Source: Bacteroidaceae bacterium
Lineage (GTDB): Bacteria > Bacteroidota > Bacteroidia > Bacteroidales > Bacteroidaceae
Length of the DNA: 50,807 nucleotides
Reading direction: 5' to 3'
Assembly: GCA_017381475.1 (NCBI GenBank)
Contig: JAFOCD010000019.1
Location: 1-50,807 of the forward strand
Shown piece by piece: positions 23,171 to 32,961 of this stretch (its first letter is position 1; each line of letters starts with the position of its first letter). The notes below the pieces were generated by a model. It was not told the origin of the DNA. It saw only the letters and a program-made list of their open reading frames with translations, and did no database searches. The translations under genes and the position numbers were made by a program.

Positions 23171-25093
23171 TTATTTGAAATTGCGTGTTGCATTGCGATT
23201 CATCTTGCGGCGCTCCTTATCGGGCTTCTGCTTGGTTATCTCAAGCGGTTTCTGCTCATTGAGGGGCTTGCCCAAATCCCAATCCTCCTGACTGTACTCA
23301 AAGAGTGCCCTGAGGTCGAGTGCGTGGTGATAATAGGCCACATGCTCGGGCTGTATGCCCTTTTCATAGTCACCGGTATCCCACTTGCCGTTGCCATTAT
23401 TGTCAAAGATGAGACGCATATAGTATTTCCCGGGGCGGATGAAATAGAAGGAAGTGCGGCCGTTAACGGTCTTTTCCTCCTTTACAACATTCTCACTAGC
23501 ATCAATCAGCTGCAGGATTCCATTGTTGCCGACACCGGCAATGCTTACATAGAGGACTGCATACTCATCGAGCGAACGAAAGCTGATCTCACGGGTAAAC
23601 TCGTCCGAAATGCCGCCATATAGCCCCTTGAAGGCTGCCGAATCGGCAACTACCTTGTAGGTATTCTCGGGACGCCACTCGGCAAAGAGGTCATATTTGC
23701 GTATATTCGCCGTATCCTGACTGAAAATATGCTCCATGGGAACCCAAAGTGTATCGACCTTCTTGAAGAGATGTATTGCATCGGGGTTAACCGAAAGCAA
23801 CGGTTCGTCGAAACTGAACTTGCAAGTGCCGTCAACATCCATTGTTGCAGAACCGGAGAAACGCACAGGCAGAAGCTTTGTTTTGGGCACGAAAGCAGGA
23901 GGGTTCTCCTCGTCATAATCGGGAGACTTCTTTGCCTCGCGCATGAAAGCCTTCACATCCTCCTCATATTTCTTCTGCTGCTGTTTCTGCACATTTTCCC
24001 AACGCTTTTTGGCCGAGATGTACAAGGTGTCTATCTGGTCAAAGTAATTGCCGTCAACATCACTTGCACGATATGACAGTTTCAGAGCCAAAGTGTCGTT
24101 GCGATAAAGCGTAGAGTCCTTTAGCCAATAGACAAGAGTGTCATTCTTAAGGCTTTTCTCAAGCACGTAGGCACCGGAAAAATCAAAACCAAGACCTTCA
24201 ATTTGCGGAAGTTCCTTATTCTCTGCCGCAAAGAAGAGGGTTATCTTGTTATGTGTATCACGTGTACGCTTTATGAGGTACTGTGATGTAAAATCCACCT
24301 TGAAGGCACGGAGCATTATGTCATCTGGCATAAAGCGCGTATAGTTTACAAAGCGGATGGTATCGATTGTCACACTGTCGCGCCACACGGTATCAGGGCG
24401 CACAGCCGGCATTGCATGCGGTTCTATGATGTCGGAGAGATATGCTACAGCCTCGCTCTTCTGGTCGAACATGAAGTTCTGATTGGCATCGGCAAGCGCA
24501 TAGACACGGTATTTGCCCGGAGCAATACCCTTGATTGTAAAGCGACCGCGTGAATCGGTGCGGGAAACACGCTCGAGAGGCAACTTGTTGAAAGCGCTGT
24601 CATCGAGACATGAGTGGAGGCCAACGACCATGCCCTTTATGGGTTCAAGATCCTGGGCATTGAGCAACGTACCAGACACAGCCAAGGTATCGACCTGCTC
24701 GCCTGTAGAGAAGACATAGGCAAAGTTCTCATAGGGATTGCCTTCGTTGTTGTCTACTATCGCATCGCTAAAATCAATGGAATAGGTAGTGTTGGGGCGG
24801 AGAGTATCAAAGAGTTCAACCGAGACCTTCTTGCCTGCATACTTTATTTCGGGCATCTGCATCTGCGGCGGTGAAACGACAACCTTCTCAAAAGCGCTCT
24901 CCAGTTTTATATTCTCATCGAATTCAAGTGTTATCTTTGCCGTCTGCACGCCGGTTGCACCAAGCACAGGAGTAGCCTTGACGAGGACTGGAGGGTCCTC
25001 GTCATAGGGACCGCCATCAGGCGATCCAATGCTGGCACATGCTGCGAGCAACAGTGCCACGGCAAAAAACATTATTGAATTCCAATATCGCAT
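23171..25093 (-). CDS. Large lipoprotein with an N-terminal Ig-like (Big_5) domain
   Basis: The 640-residue protein has the lipoprotein signal [19 protein letters not shown] (Cys 19), then [19 protein letters not shown] and an Ig-like domain (about 35-130: [38 protein letters not shown]). A second beta domain with [37 protein letters not shown] follows; such segments resemble carboxypeptidase-regulatory-like folds. The C-terminus ends basic ([17 protein letters not shown]). This architecture is common in Bacteroidetes surface lipoproteins of unknown role. Its ATG overlaps the GH3 stop by one base. Confidence 0.82.
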   Translation of the reverse strand: MRYWNSIMFFAVALLLAACASIGSPDGGPYDEDPPVLVKATPVLGATGVQTAKITLEFDENIKLESAFEKVVVSPPQMQMPEIKYAGKKVSVELFDTLRPNTTYSIDFSDAIVDNNEGNPYENFAYVFSTGEQVDTLAVSGTLLNAQDLEPIKGMVVGLHSCLDDSAFNKLPLERVSRTDSRGRFTIKGIAPGKYRVYALADANQNFMFDQKSEAVAYLSDIIEPHAMPAVRPDTVWRDSVTIDTIRFVNYTRFMPDDIMLRAFKVDFTSQYLIKRTRDTHNKITLFFAAENKELPQIEGLGFDFSGAYVLEKSLKNDTLVYWLKDSTLYRNDTLALKLSYRASDVDGNYFDQIDTLYISAKKRWENVQKQQQKKYEEDVKAFMREAKKSPDYDEENPPAFVPKTKLLPVRFSGSATMDVDGTCKFSFDEPLLSVNPDAIHLFKKVDTLWVPMEHIFSQDTANIRKYDLFAEWRPENTYKVVADSAAFKGLYGGISDEFTREISFRSLDEYAVLYVSIAGVGNNGILQLIDASENVVKEEKTVNGRTSFYFIRPGKYYMRLIFDNNGNGKWDTGDYEKGIQPEHVAYYHHALDLRALFEYSQEDWDLGKPLNEQKPLEITKQKPDKERRKMNRNATRNFK

Positions 25094-26601
25094 TATTTGT
25101 TCATCTCTAACAACTCCTCGATATATTGGCGGCTGTTGCTCAAACGGGGAACCTTGTGCTGACCACCCAGTTTACCCTTGCTTTTTAACCAATCACTAAA
25201 GAGATTCTTGCGCGCAACTACCAGTTCAAGTTGTTGCATTGTCTTATTTTTGTATCGTTTCGCTTCATAGTCCGAGTTTACCAGCTGGAGTGTCTGGTCA
25301 AGAACCTCAACAAACTTCGACTCTGAACATGGAGGCTCGGCGAACTCTACAAGCCACTGGTGACGGCACTGCGCATTGGCATCCATAAACACAGGAGCAG
25401 CTGTATAATCAAGTATCTTTGCACCAGTCTCGGCACAAGCCTTCTCCAGACCTTTCTCGGCATTCTCAACAATGAGTTCCTCACCGAATGCGTTGATAAA
25501 GTGCTTTGTGCGACCCGAAATTACAATCTTGTATGGGTCCTTACTCATAAAGCGCACAGTATCGCCAATCATATAACGCCACAAACCGCAAGATGTTGAG
25601 ATGAGCATTGCATAGTTCTTGCCAACCTCAACCTCCCACAAAGGCAATACGCGTGGTGTGGGTGAATCAAGTTCGTCAAGCGGAATGAACTCATAGAAGA
25701 TATCGTAGTCAATCATCAACAGCATTGCCGGATCGAGCGGATCGTTCTGTATGCCGAAGAATCCCTCGCTCGCATTGTAGGTCTCCATGTACTTCATATC
25801 GCTCTTGCGAATGAGTTGGTGATACTGCTCTCGATAAGGAGTAAAGGCCACACCACCATGGAAGAACACCTCCAGATTTGGCCACAACTCCTCTACGCCC
25901 TGTTTGCCGGTTATGTTGAGCATGTGCTTGAGCACAGCCATCATCCATGACGGAACACCCGAGAGGTTTGTCACGTTCTGGACCGACACGGTACGGGCAA
26001 TCTTGTCCATCTTCTCCTCGAAGTCACTCAAAAGTGCAATCTCCTTCTTGGGAGCACGAAACATGTTCACGAAGAAGTTGGTATTCTCGATAAGAATAGC
26101 ACTCAAGTCACCGACAAGACTGTTCTGCAAGTTGTAGTTAGGCGCATGGCTGCCACCAAGAATCAGTGCCTTGCCCGAGAAGAGACGGCTCTTGGGGTTG
26201 TTGGCCAAGTACATTGAAACAACATCAAAACCACCCTTGTAATGGACTTTCTGCAAACCGGCAGGAGTAACGGGAATAAACTTGCTCTTGTCATTGGTTG
26301 TACCCGATGATTTTGCGAACCATTTACAGCCACCTTTCCAAAGCACGTTCTTCTCGCCACGACGCATGCGGTCTATGTCGTGTTTCAAGGTCTCATAATC
26401 TTGAACACCGACAGACTTCGCGAACTGCTCATACTGCTTTATGTCGCAGTAGTTATGCTTTATACCCCACTCGGTGTTTGACGCTTCGCTTATGAGGTGT
26501 TTCAACACATCGCGCTGAATCTCCTCGGCCTGCGTTGCATATTTTGCTAATTTCTTTGACCTGCTATTGAAAACAGGTCTTGTCAATGGAGTGATATTCA
26601 T
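25093..26601 (-). CDS. GH3-family acyl-adenylating protein
   Basis: The 502-residue protein belongs to the bacterial branch of the GH3 auxin-responsive family: WFAKSSGTTNDKSKFIPVT (ATP-binding P-loop-like), YNASEGFFGIQ, LWRYMIGDTVRF and SGRTKHFINAFGEELIVENAEKG. Plant GH3 enzymes join amino acids to acyl-adenylated hormones; the bacterial substrate is unknown. It lies between dsbD and the Big_5 lipoprotein. A small hairpin (ACCGTC-AAA-GACGGT, 26617-26631) lies between it and dsbD but lacks a T-run, so transcription probably continues. Confidence 0.92.
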   Translation of the reverse strand: MNITPLTRPVFNSRSKKLAKYATQAEEIQRDVLKHLISEASNTEWGIKHNYCDIKQYEQFAKSVGVQDYETLKHDIDRMRRGEKNVLWKGGCKWFAKSSGTTNDKSKFIPVTPAGLQKVHYKGGFDVVSMYLANNPKSRLFSGKALILGGSHAPNYNLQNSLVGDLSAILIENTNFFVNMFRAPKKEIALLSDFEEKMDKIARTVSVQNVTNLSGVPSWMMAVLKHMLNITGKQGVEELWPNLEVFFHGGVAFTPYREQYHQLIRKSDMKYMETYNASEGFFGIQNDPLDPAMLLMIDYDIFYEFIPLDELDSPTPRVLPLWEVEVGKNYAMLISTSCGLWRYMIGDTVRFMSKDPYKIVISGRTKHFINAFGEELIVENAEKGLEKACAETGAKILDYTAAPVFMDANAQCRHQWLVEFAEPPCSESKFVEVLDQTLQLVNSDYEAKRYKNKTMQQLELVVARKNLFSDWLKSKGKLGGQHKVPRLSNSRQYIEELLEMNK

Positions 26602-26640
26602 TCTTCATTAATTTTCACCGTCAAAGACGGTAAATTCAAT

Positions 26641-28296
26641 TTATTCCTTTTCGTTGAAAGCTTCAAGTCCTTCATTAAGGAATTTCTTAAAGTCTTCGAT
26701 ATCTGTGTTAAAGGAGAAAGTTCTCTTTCCCATGAGCTTACCTTCAGAATCCACAATTACATAGAATGGCTGCGCTGCGGCTCCAAACTTATGCTTCTGC
26801 AAGAAGCTCCACTTTTCACCGACCTCGTAATATTCCTCATCAAGGACGCAGAACGGATCAGTCAACTCAGTTCTGTCATCAACATAAAGCGAAGCGATGA
26901 CAAAGTTATTGCCAAGGGTTTTAAGTACTGATTTATCATTCAGCACATCAGCCTCCATCTGTCGGCAGTTAACGCAACCATGACCGGTAAAGTCAAGGAA
27001 GATTGGCTTACCTTCTGTGCGCGACATTTCAATGGCCTTGTCATAATCATCTGTGTCCGCCTCAAATATCTCTTTGTCGGAAGCAATTTCATAGATATTG
27101 AAATCCTGTGTCCACATAGGAGGAGCGAAGGCGCTGACGGCCTTACATGGAGCACCCCAAAGACCCGGTATCATATATACAGCGAATGACAGCGAAACAA
27201 GCGCCACAAAGAACGATGTAACACCGGTTCTCTTGTCCTCGGGATCATCGTGTGGGAAACGGATAATCTTGAGCAGATAGAGACCAAGCAGAGTAAAGAG
27301 AATTATCCACAATGCAAGGAATGTCTCCCTGTCAAGGATACCCCAGCCCTGTGTAAGGTCGGCAACCGAGAGGAACTTCAATGCAAAGGCAATCTCAACA
27401 AAACCAAGCACAACCTTTATGGTGTTCATCCAGCCACCTGAACGTGGAGCCTTTTTCAACAATGAAGGGAACATTGCAAAAATTGTAAATGGCAATGCGA
27501 GCGCCAATGCAAAACCGAACATTCCCACTGCTGGGGCAAGAATGTCACCCGATGTCGCAGTCTCAACAAGCAGGAATCCGATAATTGGACCTGTACATGA
27601 GAAAGAGACAAGCGCCAATGTAAATGCCATGAGGAAGACACTCAATACACCGGTAGTGCTACTTGCCTTTGAGTCGACCTTGTTTGTCCATGACGAAGGC
27701 AGTTTGAGCTCGAATCCACCAAGGAACGATGCACCGAACACCAGCAACATCAGGAAGAAGAAGACATTAAACCAGGCATTTGTTGCAAGTTCATTGAGTG
27801 CCGCAGCTCCAAAGACAGATGTAACCACCAGACCAAGCACCAAATATATGACAATGATAGAGATGCCATACATGATTGCCTCACGTATAGCCTGCTTTCT
27901 CTCCTTTGAACGTTTGAGGAAGAAACTGACGGTCATTGGAATAATAGGCCACACACATGGGGTGAGAAGAGCCAACAGACCACCACCGAAGCCTAAAACA
28001 AAGATTCCCCAAATTGTATCAGCAGTCTCCTTATCGTCAATCTCTACGGCTCTCCATGTTGCAGGAAGTTCCGCATCAATTTTCTTTTCTTCTTCTGTGA
28101 GCACCCTCTTCTTTTTGTTTGTTGCAGGCTTTGCTTTTGTATCATTGTCAGCTTGACCTGTCGCATTGGTACCCAAAGACGCTGAATCCACAACCTCTGT
28201 AGAAGATGTTGTTACAGGAACATTCATTTCCAACTGATGAGCACCTATAGGCAAGGTGATGACAAACAGCAGGAGTAAGAGAAAGAGTTTTTTCAT
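26641..28296 (-). CDS. dsbD: DsbD-type thiol:disulfide interchange protein (transmembrane and thioredoxin part)
   Basis: The 551-residue protein has a signal sequence (MKKLFLLLLLFVITLPIGA), a variable polar stretch to about 95, then the DsbD membrane domain with TPCVWPIIPM (C114) and the partner Cys in VSFSCTGPI, and a periplasmic thioredoxin domain with GHGCVNC (C441/C444). It carries electrons from cytoplasmic thioredoxin to periplasmic proteins. The N-terminal DsbD-alpha domain of E. coli DsbD is missing here and is encoded by the gene immediately upstream. I chose ATG 28296 for its signal peptide. Confidence 0.93.
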   Translation of the reverse strand: MKKLFLLLLLFVITLPIGAHQLEMNVPVTTSSTEVVDSASLGTNATGQADNDTKAKPATNKKKRVLTEEEKKIDAELPATWRAVEIDDKETADTIWGIFVLGFGGGLLALLTPCVWPIIPMTVSFFLKRSKERKQAIREAIMYGISIIVIYLVLGLVVTSVFGAAALNELATNAWFNVFFFLMLLVFGASFLGGFELKLPSSWTNKVDSKASSTTGVLSVFLMAFTLALVSFSCTGPIIGFLLVETATSGDILAPAVGMFGFALALALPFTIFAMFPSLLKKAPRSGGWMNTIKVVLGFVEIAFALKFLSVADLTQGWGILDRETFLALWIILFTLLGLYLLKIIRFPHDDPEDKRTGVTSFFVALVSLSFAVYMIPGLWGAPCKAVSAFAPPMWTQDFNIYEIASDKEIFEADTDDYDKAIEMSRTEGKPIFLDFTGHGCVNCRQMEADVLNDKSVLKTLGNNFVIASLYVDDRTELTDPFCVLDEEYYEVGEKWSFLQKHKFGAAAQPFYVIVDSEGKLMGKRTFSFNTDIEDFKKFLNEGLEAFNEKE

Positions 28297-28338
28297 TGTA
28301 ATATATTTAATTTTCGTTTTCAAAAAGCCTAGCGGCGC

Positions 28339-28800
28339 TTATTTTGCAGATTCTACAGTAACTTTACCGTTAGATATTGTGAACTTGTAACGGTCGGGGA
28401 CGCAACCGGCAGTACCGCACGCTTGGAAACGCAGATATCCTTTAATGAGATAGTTCTCGTCGAGAATCTTGAAGCTCTGTTCAAATTCTGCCGACTCAGT
28501 AAAATAGCTTACTTTCATGTCGAAAGCAGACTCATACTTTGTCTTTGGTTCATCAACAGGTGTAAGCTTTCCCACCATCTCAACACCTTTACTCTCGGTG
28601 ATTCTGATAGTGATAGGCATTGGACCACCCTTAGGAATATCTGTTGAGTACATATAGTAACCGTCTTCTATTGTAGCATAGAAAGCAATCTTTGCTTCAG
28701 AACCCTCGGCAATAACTTCGTGATCAAATTTAACCGGCTGCTGTGCGCTTACCTGAAAAGCGGCAACCATCAACAATAGTGATAAAAAAAGTTTTTTCAT
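28339..28800 (-). CDS. Stand-alone DsbD N-terminal (alpha) domain
   Basis: The 153-residue protein has a signal peptide (MKKLFLSLLLMVAAFQVSAQ) and an immunoglobulin-like DsbD-alpha fold: YATIEDGYYMYSTDIPKGG, ITIRITESKGVEMVG and RFQACGTAGCVPDRYKF with cysteines 128 and 133. In E. coli DsbD this domain takes electrons from the thioredoxin domain and hands them to DsbC, DsbG or CcmG. Here it is a separate gene, 42 bases before the rest of dsbD, so the two-part reductase would assemble in the periplasm. Confidence 0.88.
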   Translation of the reverse strand: MKKLFLSLLLMVAAFQVSAQQPVKFDHEVIAEGSEAKIAFYATIEDGYYMYSTDIPKGGPMPITIRITESKGVEMVGKLTPVDEPKTKYESAFDMKVSYFTESAEFEQSFKILDENYLIKGYLRFQACGTAGCVPDRYKFTISNGKVTVESAK

Positions 28801-28824
28801 TGCAATATGTTTTATTAGTTATTA

Positions 28825-30180
28825 TTAAAGTTCTACAGGGTTTTTCCTTATCCTCCACTCGGCAGGATAGAGGTTGTTGGCCCTGTTACCAACATTCTTT
28901 GCAAAGCCTATCGGCGAGCCCTTATATGTGAGCAACAAGTACCCCATGGGATGCTGCGCAAATGCCAACGCCTCGCGGTGCAAGTATGCAAGTGCCTGTT
29001 CACGCTCAAGTTCCACCATACAGAAAGCCTCCTTGTCCAACGCATTGCTCATTGCCAATTGGTGCAGAGGCAACAGTTTGTTGTTCTTCACATCGGCAAG
29101 CGGCAGTCCGAAATGCAGTACTTTCATTTTCTGCTGCAGGGCAAGCATTGCAGCGGTGTGTTCACGCGGTGTCGCCACCAACCTGTCACCCTGTTGCATG
29201 ATGTCAAACGCTCCCGGATTAGAAATCCACCCTTCGACCACCGACTTGAGTTTTGCCGGCGCCGGTTGCCAGCGTTGCTGGCGTGGTTGTGTCAACGGAG
29301 CCTCGCCGTCCTTGCGCAGCACTGCAAGGAAGAAACCCTCACCCGAGGTATAGCCTGGAATAAAACGGTAAACCGGCAAATCGTCACCAACCAGCGAACC
29401 GGTTATTCCCCAGGAGGCATCGGTCTCAACAACCAACGGAGTTGCACCAAGTTCCTCGGCAATCCACTGCACACACTCCTCGTTCTCTTCGCTATTGAAG
29501 GTACAGGTGCTGTATACCAACAGACCTCCGGGACGGAGCGACGACCATATATCGGAAAGTATGCGTCGCTGACGCTTGACACACTGCTCGACATTGGAAA
29601 CACTCCACTGCTCCACCGCTCCCTGATCCTTGCGGAACATGCCCTCACCCGAACATGGCGCATCAGCCACAATCAGATCGAAGAAGTTGCCAAAACTGCG
29701 AAAATCGGCGGGTTCGTTGCGCGTTACAACAGCCGACGGATTTCCCCATTTTATGACATTCTCGGCAAGTACCTGAGCGCGTTGCGGTACGGGTTCGTTT
29801 GAAACGAGCAGGCTTCCTTGTGGCAACAATGACAACAGGTGAGTTGTCTTTCCACCGGGGGCCGCGCACAAATCGAGCGCACGCACGGGAGTTTGCACAT
29901 ACTGCTTTACAACTTGTTCAATGAACATTGACGATGCCTCCTGCACATAATAGCACCCTGCATGAAACTGTGGATCGGCCGTAAAGACCGGACGGGCTGA
30001 GAGATAGCGTCCATTGGCAGCCCAAAGAACCTGTTCATTCTCTGCATCACCCTCCATCTTGGCAGTATTGTAGCGTATGCTGACCACAGGTTCGCAGCCA
30101 AGAGCCTGGGAAAAACGCGCGAACCGCTCCTTGCCGAAAAGGTTCTCTGTCCTGTCTACAAATTCAGCATCAAGTTTCAT
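28825..30180 (-). CDS. RsmF-like rRNA cytosine-C5 methyltransferase (NOL1/NOP2/Sun family)
   Basis: The 451-residue protein has the SAM-dependent m5C signature: LCAAPGGKTTHLLSLL (motif I), IVADAPCSGEGMFRKD with the PCSGEG cysteine, and YSTCTFNSEENE with the TCT cysteine. The C-terminal part (from about 300) matches the RsmF-type PUA-like extension. RsmF methylates C1407 of E. coli 16S rRNA; the exact site here is uncertain. I chose ATG 30180 because the frame further up runs through a promoter. It heads the long minus-strand train and lies 24 bases before dsbD-alpha. Confidence 0.9.
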   Translation of the reverse strand: MKLDAEFVDRTENLFGKERFARFSQALGCEPVVSIRYNTAKMEGDAENEQVLWAANGRYLSARPVFTADPQFHAGCYYVQEASSMFIEQVVKQYVQTPVRALDLCAAPGGKTTHLLSLLPQGSLLVSNEPVPQRAQVLAENVIKWGNPSAVVTRNEPADFRSFGNFFDLIVADAPCSGEGMFRKDQGAVEQWSVSNVEQCVKRQRRILSDIWSSLRPGGLLVYSTCTFNSEENEECVQWIAEELGATPLVVETDASWGITGSLVGDDLPVYRFIPGYTSGEGFFLAVLRKDGEAPLTQPRQQRWQPAPAKLKSVVEGWISNPGAFDIMQQGDRLVATPREHTAAMLALQQKMKVLHFGLPLADVKNNKLLPLHQLAMSNALDKEAFCMVELEREQALAYLHREALAFAQHPMGYLLLTYKGSPIGFAKNVGNRANNLYPAEWRIRKNPVEL

Positions 30181-30230
30181 ACCGCCTACAGAGTTAATTG
30201 CCACAAGTATACAAAAAGGCATAATCTGTA

Positions 30231-30238
30231 CAAAGATA
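30231..30238 (-). promoter_or_regulatory. -7 box for the rsmF-like gene
   Basis: The minus strand reads TATCTTTG, a perfect match. No clear TTTG occurs at the expected distance. The leader would be about 45 bases. Confidence 0.6.
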
Positions 30239-30362
30239 CAAAAATATGGCATGAATCTGACATTTTTAGGTTAAAAAATATCAAAACGACACCTATTTGG
30301 CTATCACTTAGCAACAAAAGAAGAATAATTTTGGAATATTAGGAATATTAGCAGCTAATGCG

Positions 30363-30370
30363 TATATTCG
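30363..30370 (+). promoter_or_regulatory. Possible -7 box for thyA
   Basis: TATATTCG lies 33 bp before ATG 30403. The -33 match is poor. The rest of the 222-bp divergent gap (30181-30402) shows AT-rich sequence and no further feature. Confidence 0.45.
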
Positions 30371-30402
30371 CAGAATAATCCATACACAAAAAACATCATA
30401 CA

Positions 30403-31197
30403 ATGAAACAATATCTCAACCTGCTCGACCGCATACTTACAGAGGGAGCAGAAAAGGATGACCGCACCGGCACCGGCACCTTCAGCGTGTTCGGCCACCA
30501 GATGCGTTTCAACCTGGAAGATGGCTTTCCCTGCCTGACAACAAAGAAACTCCACCTGAAGTCTATCATCCACGAACTGCTCTGGTTCCTGAAAGGTGAC
30601 ACAAATGTCAAGTACCTACAGGAAAACGGTGTAAGAATCTGGAACGAGTGGGCCGATGAAAATGGCGACTTGGGACACATATATGGCTACCAGTGGCGTT
30701 CATGGCCGGGATACAACGGCGAGCACATTGACCAGATAAAAGAAGTTGTGGAGACCATCAAGAACAACCCCGATTCGCGCCGTATAATTGTGAATGCATG
30801 GAATGTAGGCGACATAAAGAACATGAACCTTCCACCATGCCACGCGATGTTCCAGTTCTATGTTGCCAACGGCAAACTGAGCCTACAGCTATACCAGCGC
30901 AGTGCCGACTGCTTCCTGGGCGTCCCATTCAACATCGCCTCATACGCCCTTCTCTTGCAGATGATGGCACAGGTGACAGGACTGAAGGCCGGAGAATTCA
31001 TTCACACGCTGGGCGACGCACACCTTTACAAGAACCACATTGAACAGGCAAAACTACAGCTGACACGCGAACCGAAGAAGTTGCCACGAATGGCAATAAA
31101 CCCCGATGTAAAGGATATCTTCGATTTCAAGTTCGAGGACTTTTCTCTCGAGGAGTACGATGCCCACCCACACATTCCGGGTGTCGTGGCAGTCTAA
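30403..31197 (+). CDS. thyA: Thymidylate synthase
   Basis: The 264-residue enzyme is the same length as E. coli ThyA, with catalytic Cys 146 in [28 protein letters not shown] at the N-terminus, [20 protein letters not shown] and [13 protein letters not shown]. It makes dTMP from dUMP with methylene-tetrahydrofolate, which it oxidises to dihydrofolate. The next gene, folA, recycles that product, 18 bases downstream. This is a classic functional pair. Confidence 0.98.
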   Translation: MKQYLNLLDRILTEGAEKDDRTGTGTFSVFGHQMRFNLEDGFPCLTTKKLHLKSIIHELLWFLKGDTNVKYLQENGVRIWNEWADENGDLGHIYGYQWRSWPGYNGEHIDQIKEVVETIKNNPDSRRIIVNAWNVGDIKNMNLPPCHAMFQFYVANGKLSLQLYQRSADCFLGVPFNIASYALLLQMMAQVTGLKAGEFIHTLGDAHLYKNHIEQAKLQLTREPKKLPRMAINPDVKDIFDFKFEDFSLEEYDAHPHIPGVVAV

Positions 31198-31215
31198 AGC
31201 AATAGCAACAGAAAT

Positions 31216-31710
31216 ATGTACAAAATTGCACTTATTGCCGCAATAGCCAAGAACAACGCTATCGGACACGAGAACAAACTCATCTATTGGTTACCAAATG
31301 ACTTGAAGAGATTCAAGGAACTGACAACCGGACATACAATAATTATGGGTAGCAACACATTCCGTTCGCTACCCAAGGGCGCACTACCCAACCGACGCAA
31401 CATAGTATTGTCGCGAAAAGAGAAAGAGTTCCCTGGATGTGAGACATTCTGTTCACTGGAGGAAGCACTTGCAAACTGCACAAACGAAGAGATTGTATAC
31501 ATCATAGGCGGCGAAATGCTATACAGGACTGCATTCCCCATCGCAGACATACTTTGCCTTACAGAGATAGACAACACACCCGAACAGGCCGACGCATTCT
31601 TCCCACAGTTCGCCAAAAACGAATGGGAGACAATTGAGCAGGAAGAGCATACCATAGACGAAAGACACCACTTCAATTACCGATTCGTTACATACATCAA
31701 ACGCAAATAA
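31216..31710 (+). CDS. folA: Dihydrofolate reductase
   Basis: The 164-residue protein has the DHFR pattern: ALIAAIAKNNAIGHENKLIYWLPNDLKRFK in overlapping parts (IAAIAKNNAIGHENKL, LPNDLKRFKELT), HTIIMGSNTFRSLP and VYIIGGEMLYRTAFP. It reduces dihydrofolate to tetrahydrofolate with NADPH, regenerating the cofactor used by ThyA just upstream. A bidirectional terminator follows. Confidence 0.97.
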   Translation: MYKIALIAAIAKNNAIGHENKLIYWLPNDLKRFKELTTGHTIIMGSNTFRSLPKGALPNRRNIVLSRKEKEFPGCETFCSLEEALANCTNEEIVYIIGGEMLYRTAFPIADILCLTEIDNTPEQADAFFPQFAKNEWETIEQEEHTIDERHHFNYRFVTYIKRK

Positions 31711-31745
31711 CAAAAGCCCTACCGGCAACTAGGAATGACAACAAC

Positions 31746-31781
31746 AAAAAAAATATGGCACCAATCGGTGCCATATTTTTT
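31746..31781. terminator. Bidirectional terminator between folA and exbD
   Basis: AAATATGGCACC and GGTGCCATATTT pair around AATC (31763-31766). Long A and T runs flank both sides, so it works on both strands. Confidence 0.92.
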
Positions 31782-31801
31782 ATCAAGTATATTGCTACAG
31801 A

Positions 31802-32278
31802 TCAATTGCCAGTACTACTCTTCGCCTCATTAGCTGAGTATACAATCTGCAAGGCATAAGCCTTACGCAACTGCATCTTAACATCAGACAAAAGACCCAT
31901 ATCAATATTATTGTCAACTTTAAGAGCCACTTGCATTTTAGCGGCCTTATTACCCAAGCGCTCTTTCTCCTCTACGATATACGCCTTGAGATTGTTGACC
32001 TCGCGACGTGAAAGCTGGCGGTCATTCAGCTGAATACCAGCCTCCTGGCTCTCCTTGTTATTCATAGGAGTACCAATATAAATATTCGTAATCGCAGATT
32101 TGCGCTCCAACTTCGTCAGCTCAGTACCTTTTGGCAACTCAACCTGGACCTTCACCTCCTGCTCACGCATTGATGTTACAATCATGAAGAAGAAGAGGAT
32201 TGAGAAGATCAAGTCAGGCAATGACGAGGTATTCAATTCCGGCATTTCAGCCTTTCCTTTGTCGCTAAATTTACTCAT
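31802..32278 (-). CDS. exbD: ExbD/TolR-family protein (second copy)
   Basis: The 158-residue protein has a single N-terminal membrane segment SLPDLIFSILFFFMIVTSM with the conserved Asp needed for proton coupling, then a periplasmic domain (DRQLSRREVNNLKAYI). ExbD couples the proton gradient to TonB with ExbB. It is shorter than the neighbouring ExbD and sequence-diverged from it. I chose ATG 32278 (MSKFSDKGKAEM). It lies one base after the first exbD. Confidence 0.9.
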   Translation of the reverse strand: MSKFSDKGKAEMPELNTSSLPDLIFSILFFFMIVTSMREQEVKVQVELPKGTELTKLERKSAITNIYIGTPMNNKESQEAGIQLNDRQLSRREVNNLKAYIVEEKERLGNKAAKMQVALKVDNNIDMGLLSDVKMQLRKAYALQIVYSANEAKSSTGN

Positions 32279-32279
32279 A

Positions 32280-32933
32280 TTACTTTCTCTTACCAATTTC
32301 AATAGGCTGAGCCTCTGAAATCATATTAATATAGCGTCTATTACACAATCCCTGCTCCACTTCTGTAAGCTCTTTATCTCCATAGGCATCATGAGCAAAT
32401 TCCTTACGCAAGTCATTGTATGCACCATACAGAGCCTCCTGAACCTTAAAGTACACCTCGTACTTTGTTGCACGGTCGGTCTGCAAAGTGATAACATGCT
32501 GGTTAAGAATAAACGTCGTTGGATATGTGAAAACCTCACCATCCTCACTAGGATACTCAAGCTTATATGGCTCCTTCTTTGGTTCTGGATACTTGTCATT
32601 AACTACGCCACCAGGGGTGTTGGCTGTGATAAACTTCTTGGCCAATTCGCGCAGCTCTCCAAGCTCCTCGACATTATATCTTTCCGGAGCTTCCTTACCA
32701 GCTGTCACCATTATCTCGTTATCCATATTCACGTACACCTTCATAATGTTGCGCTCGTGAAGTTCTGGTGGATCCTGCAAATCCTTTTCTTCTGGCGGAT
32801 TAGGCAACATCACTTTCAAACCGAAGTTCGAGTTCATTGATGTCACGACCAAGAAAAAGATAAGCAAGATAAACGAGATATCCGCTGTTGAGCTGGCGTT
32901 GATTCCCGGAACTTTTCTATTACTTTTTCCCAT
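32280..32933 (-). CDS. exbD: ExbD/TolR-family protein (first copy)
   Basis: The 217-residue protein has the membrane segment TADISFILLIFFLVVTSM with the conserved Asp, preceded by GKSNRKVPGINASS, and a periplasmic domain with a Pro/Lys-rich insert (NTPGGVVNDKYPEPKKEPYK) and ITLQTDRATKYEVYFKVQEAL. Two different ExbDs beside one ExbB is common in Bacteroidota and may form one heteromeric motor or serve different partners. It follows the unknown membrane protein by 28 bases. Confidence 0.9.
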   Translation of the reverse strand: MGKSNRKVPGINASSTADISFILLIFFLVVTSMNSNFGLKVMLPNPPEEKDLQDPPELHERNIMKVYVNMDNEIMVTAGKEAPERYNVEELGELRELAKKFITANTPGGVVNDKYPEPKKEPYKLEYPSEDGEVFTYPTTFILNQHVITLQTDRATKYEVYFKVQEALYGAYNDLRKEFAHDAYGDKELTEVEQGLCNRRYINMISEAQPIEIGKRK

Positions 32934-32961
32934 TATTAAACTCTATTATAAAAATAGTTAA

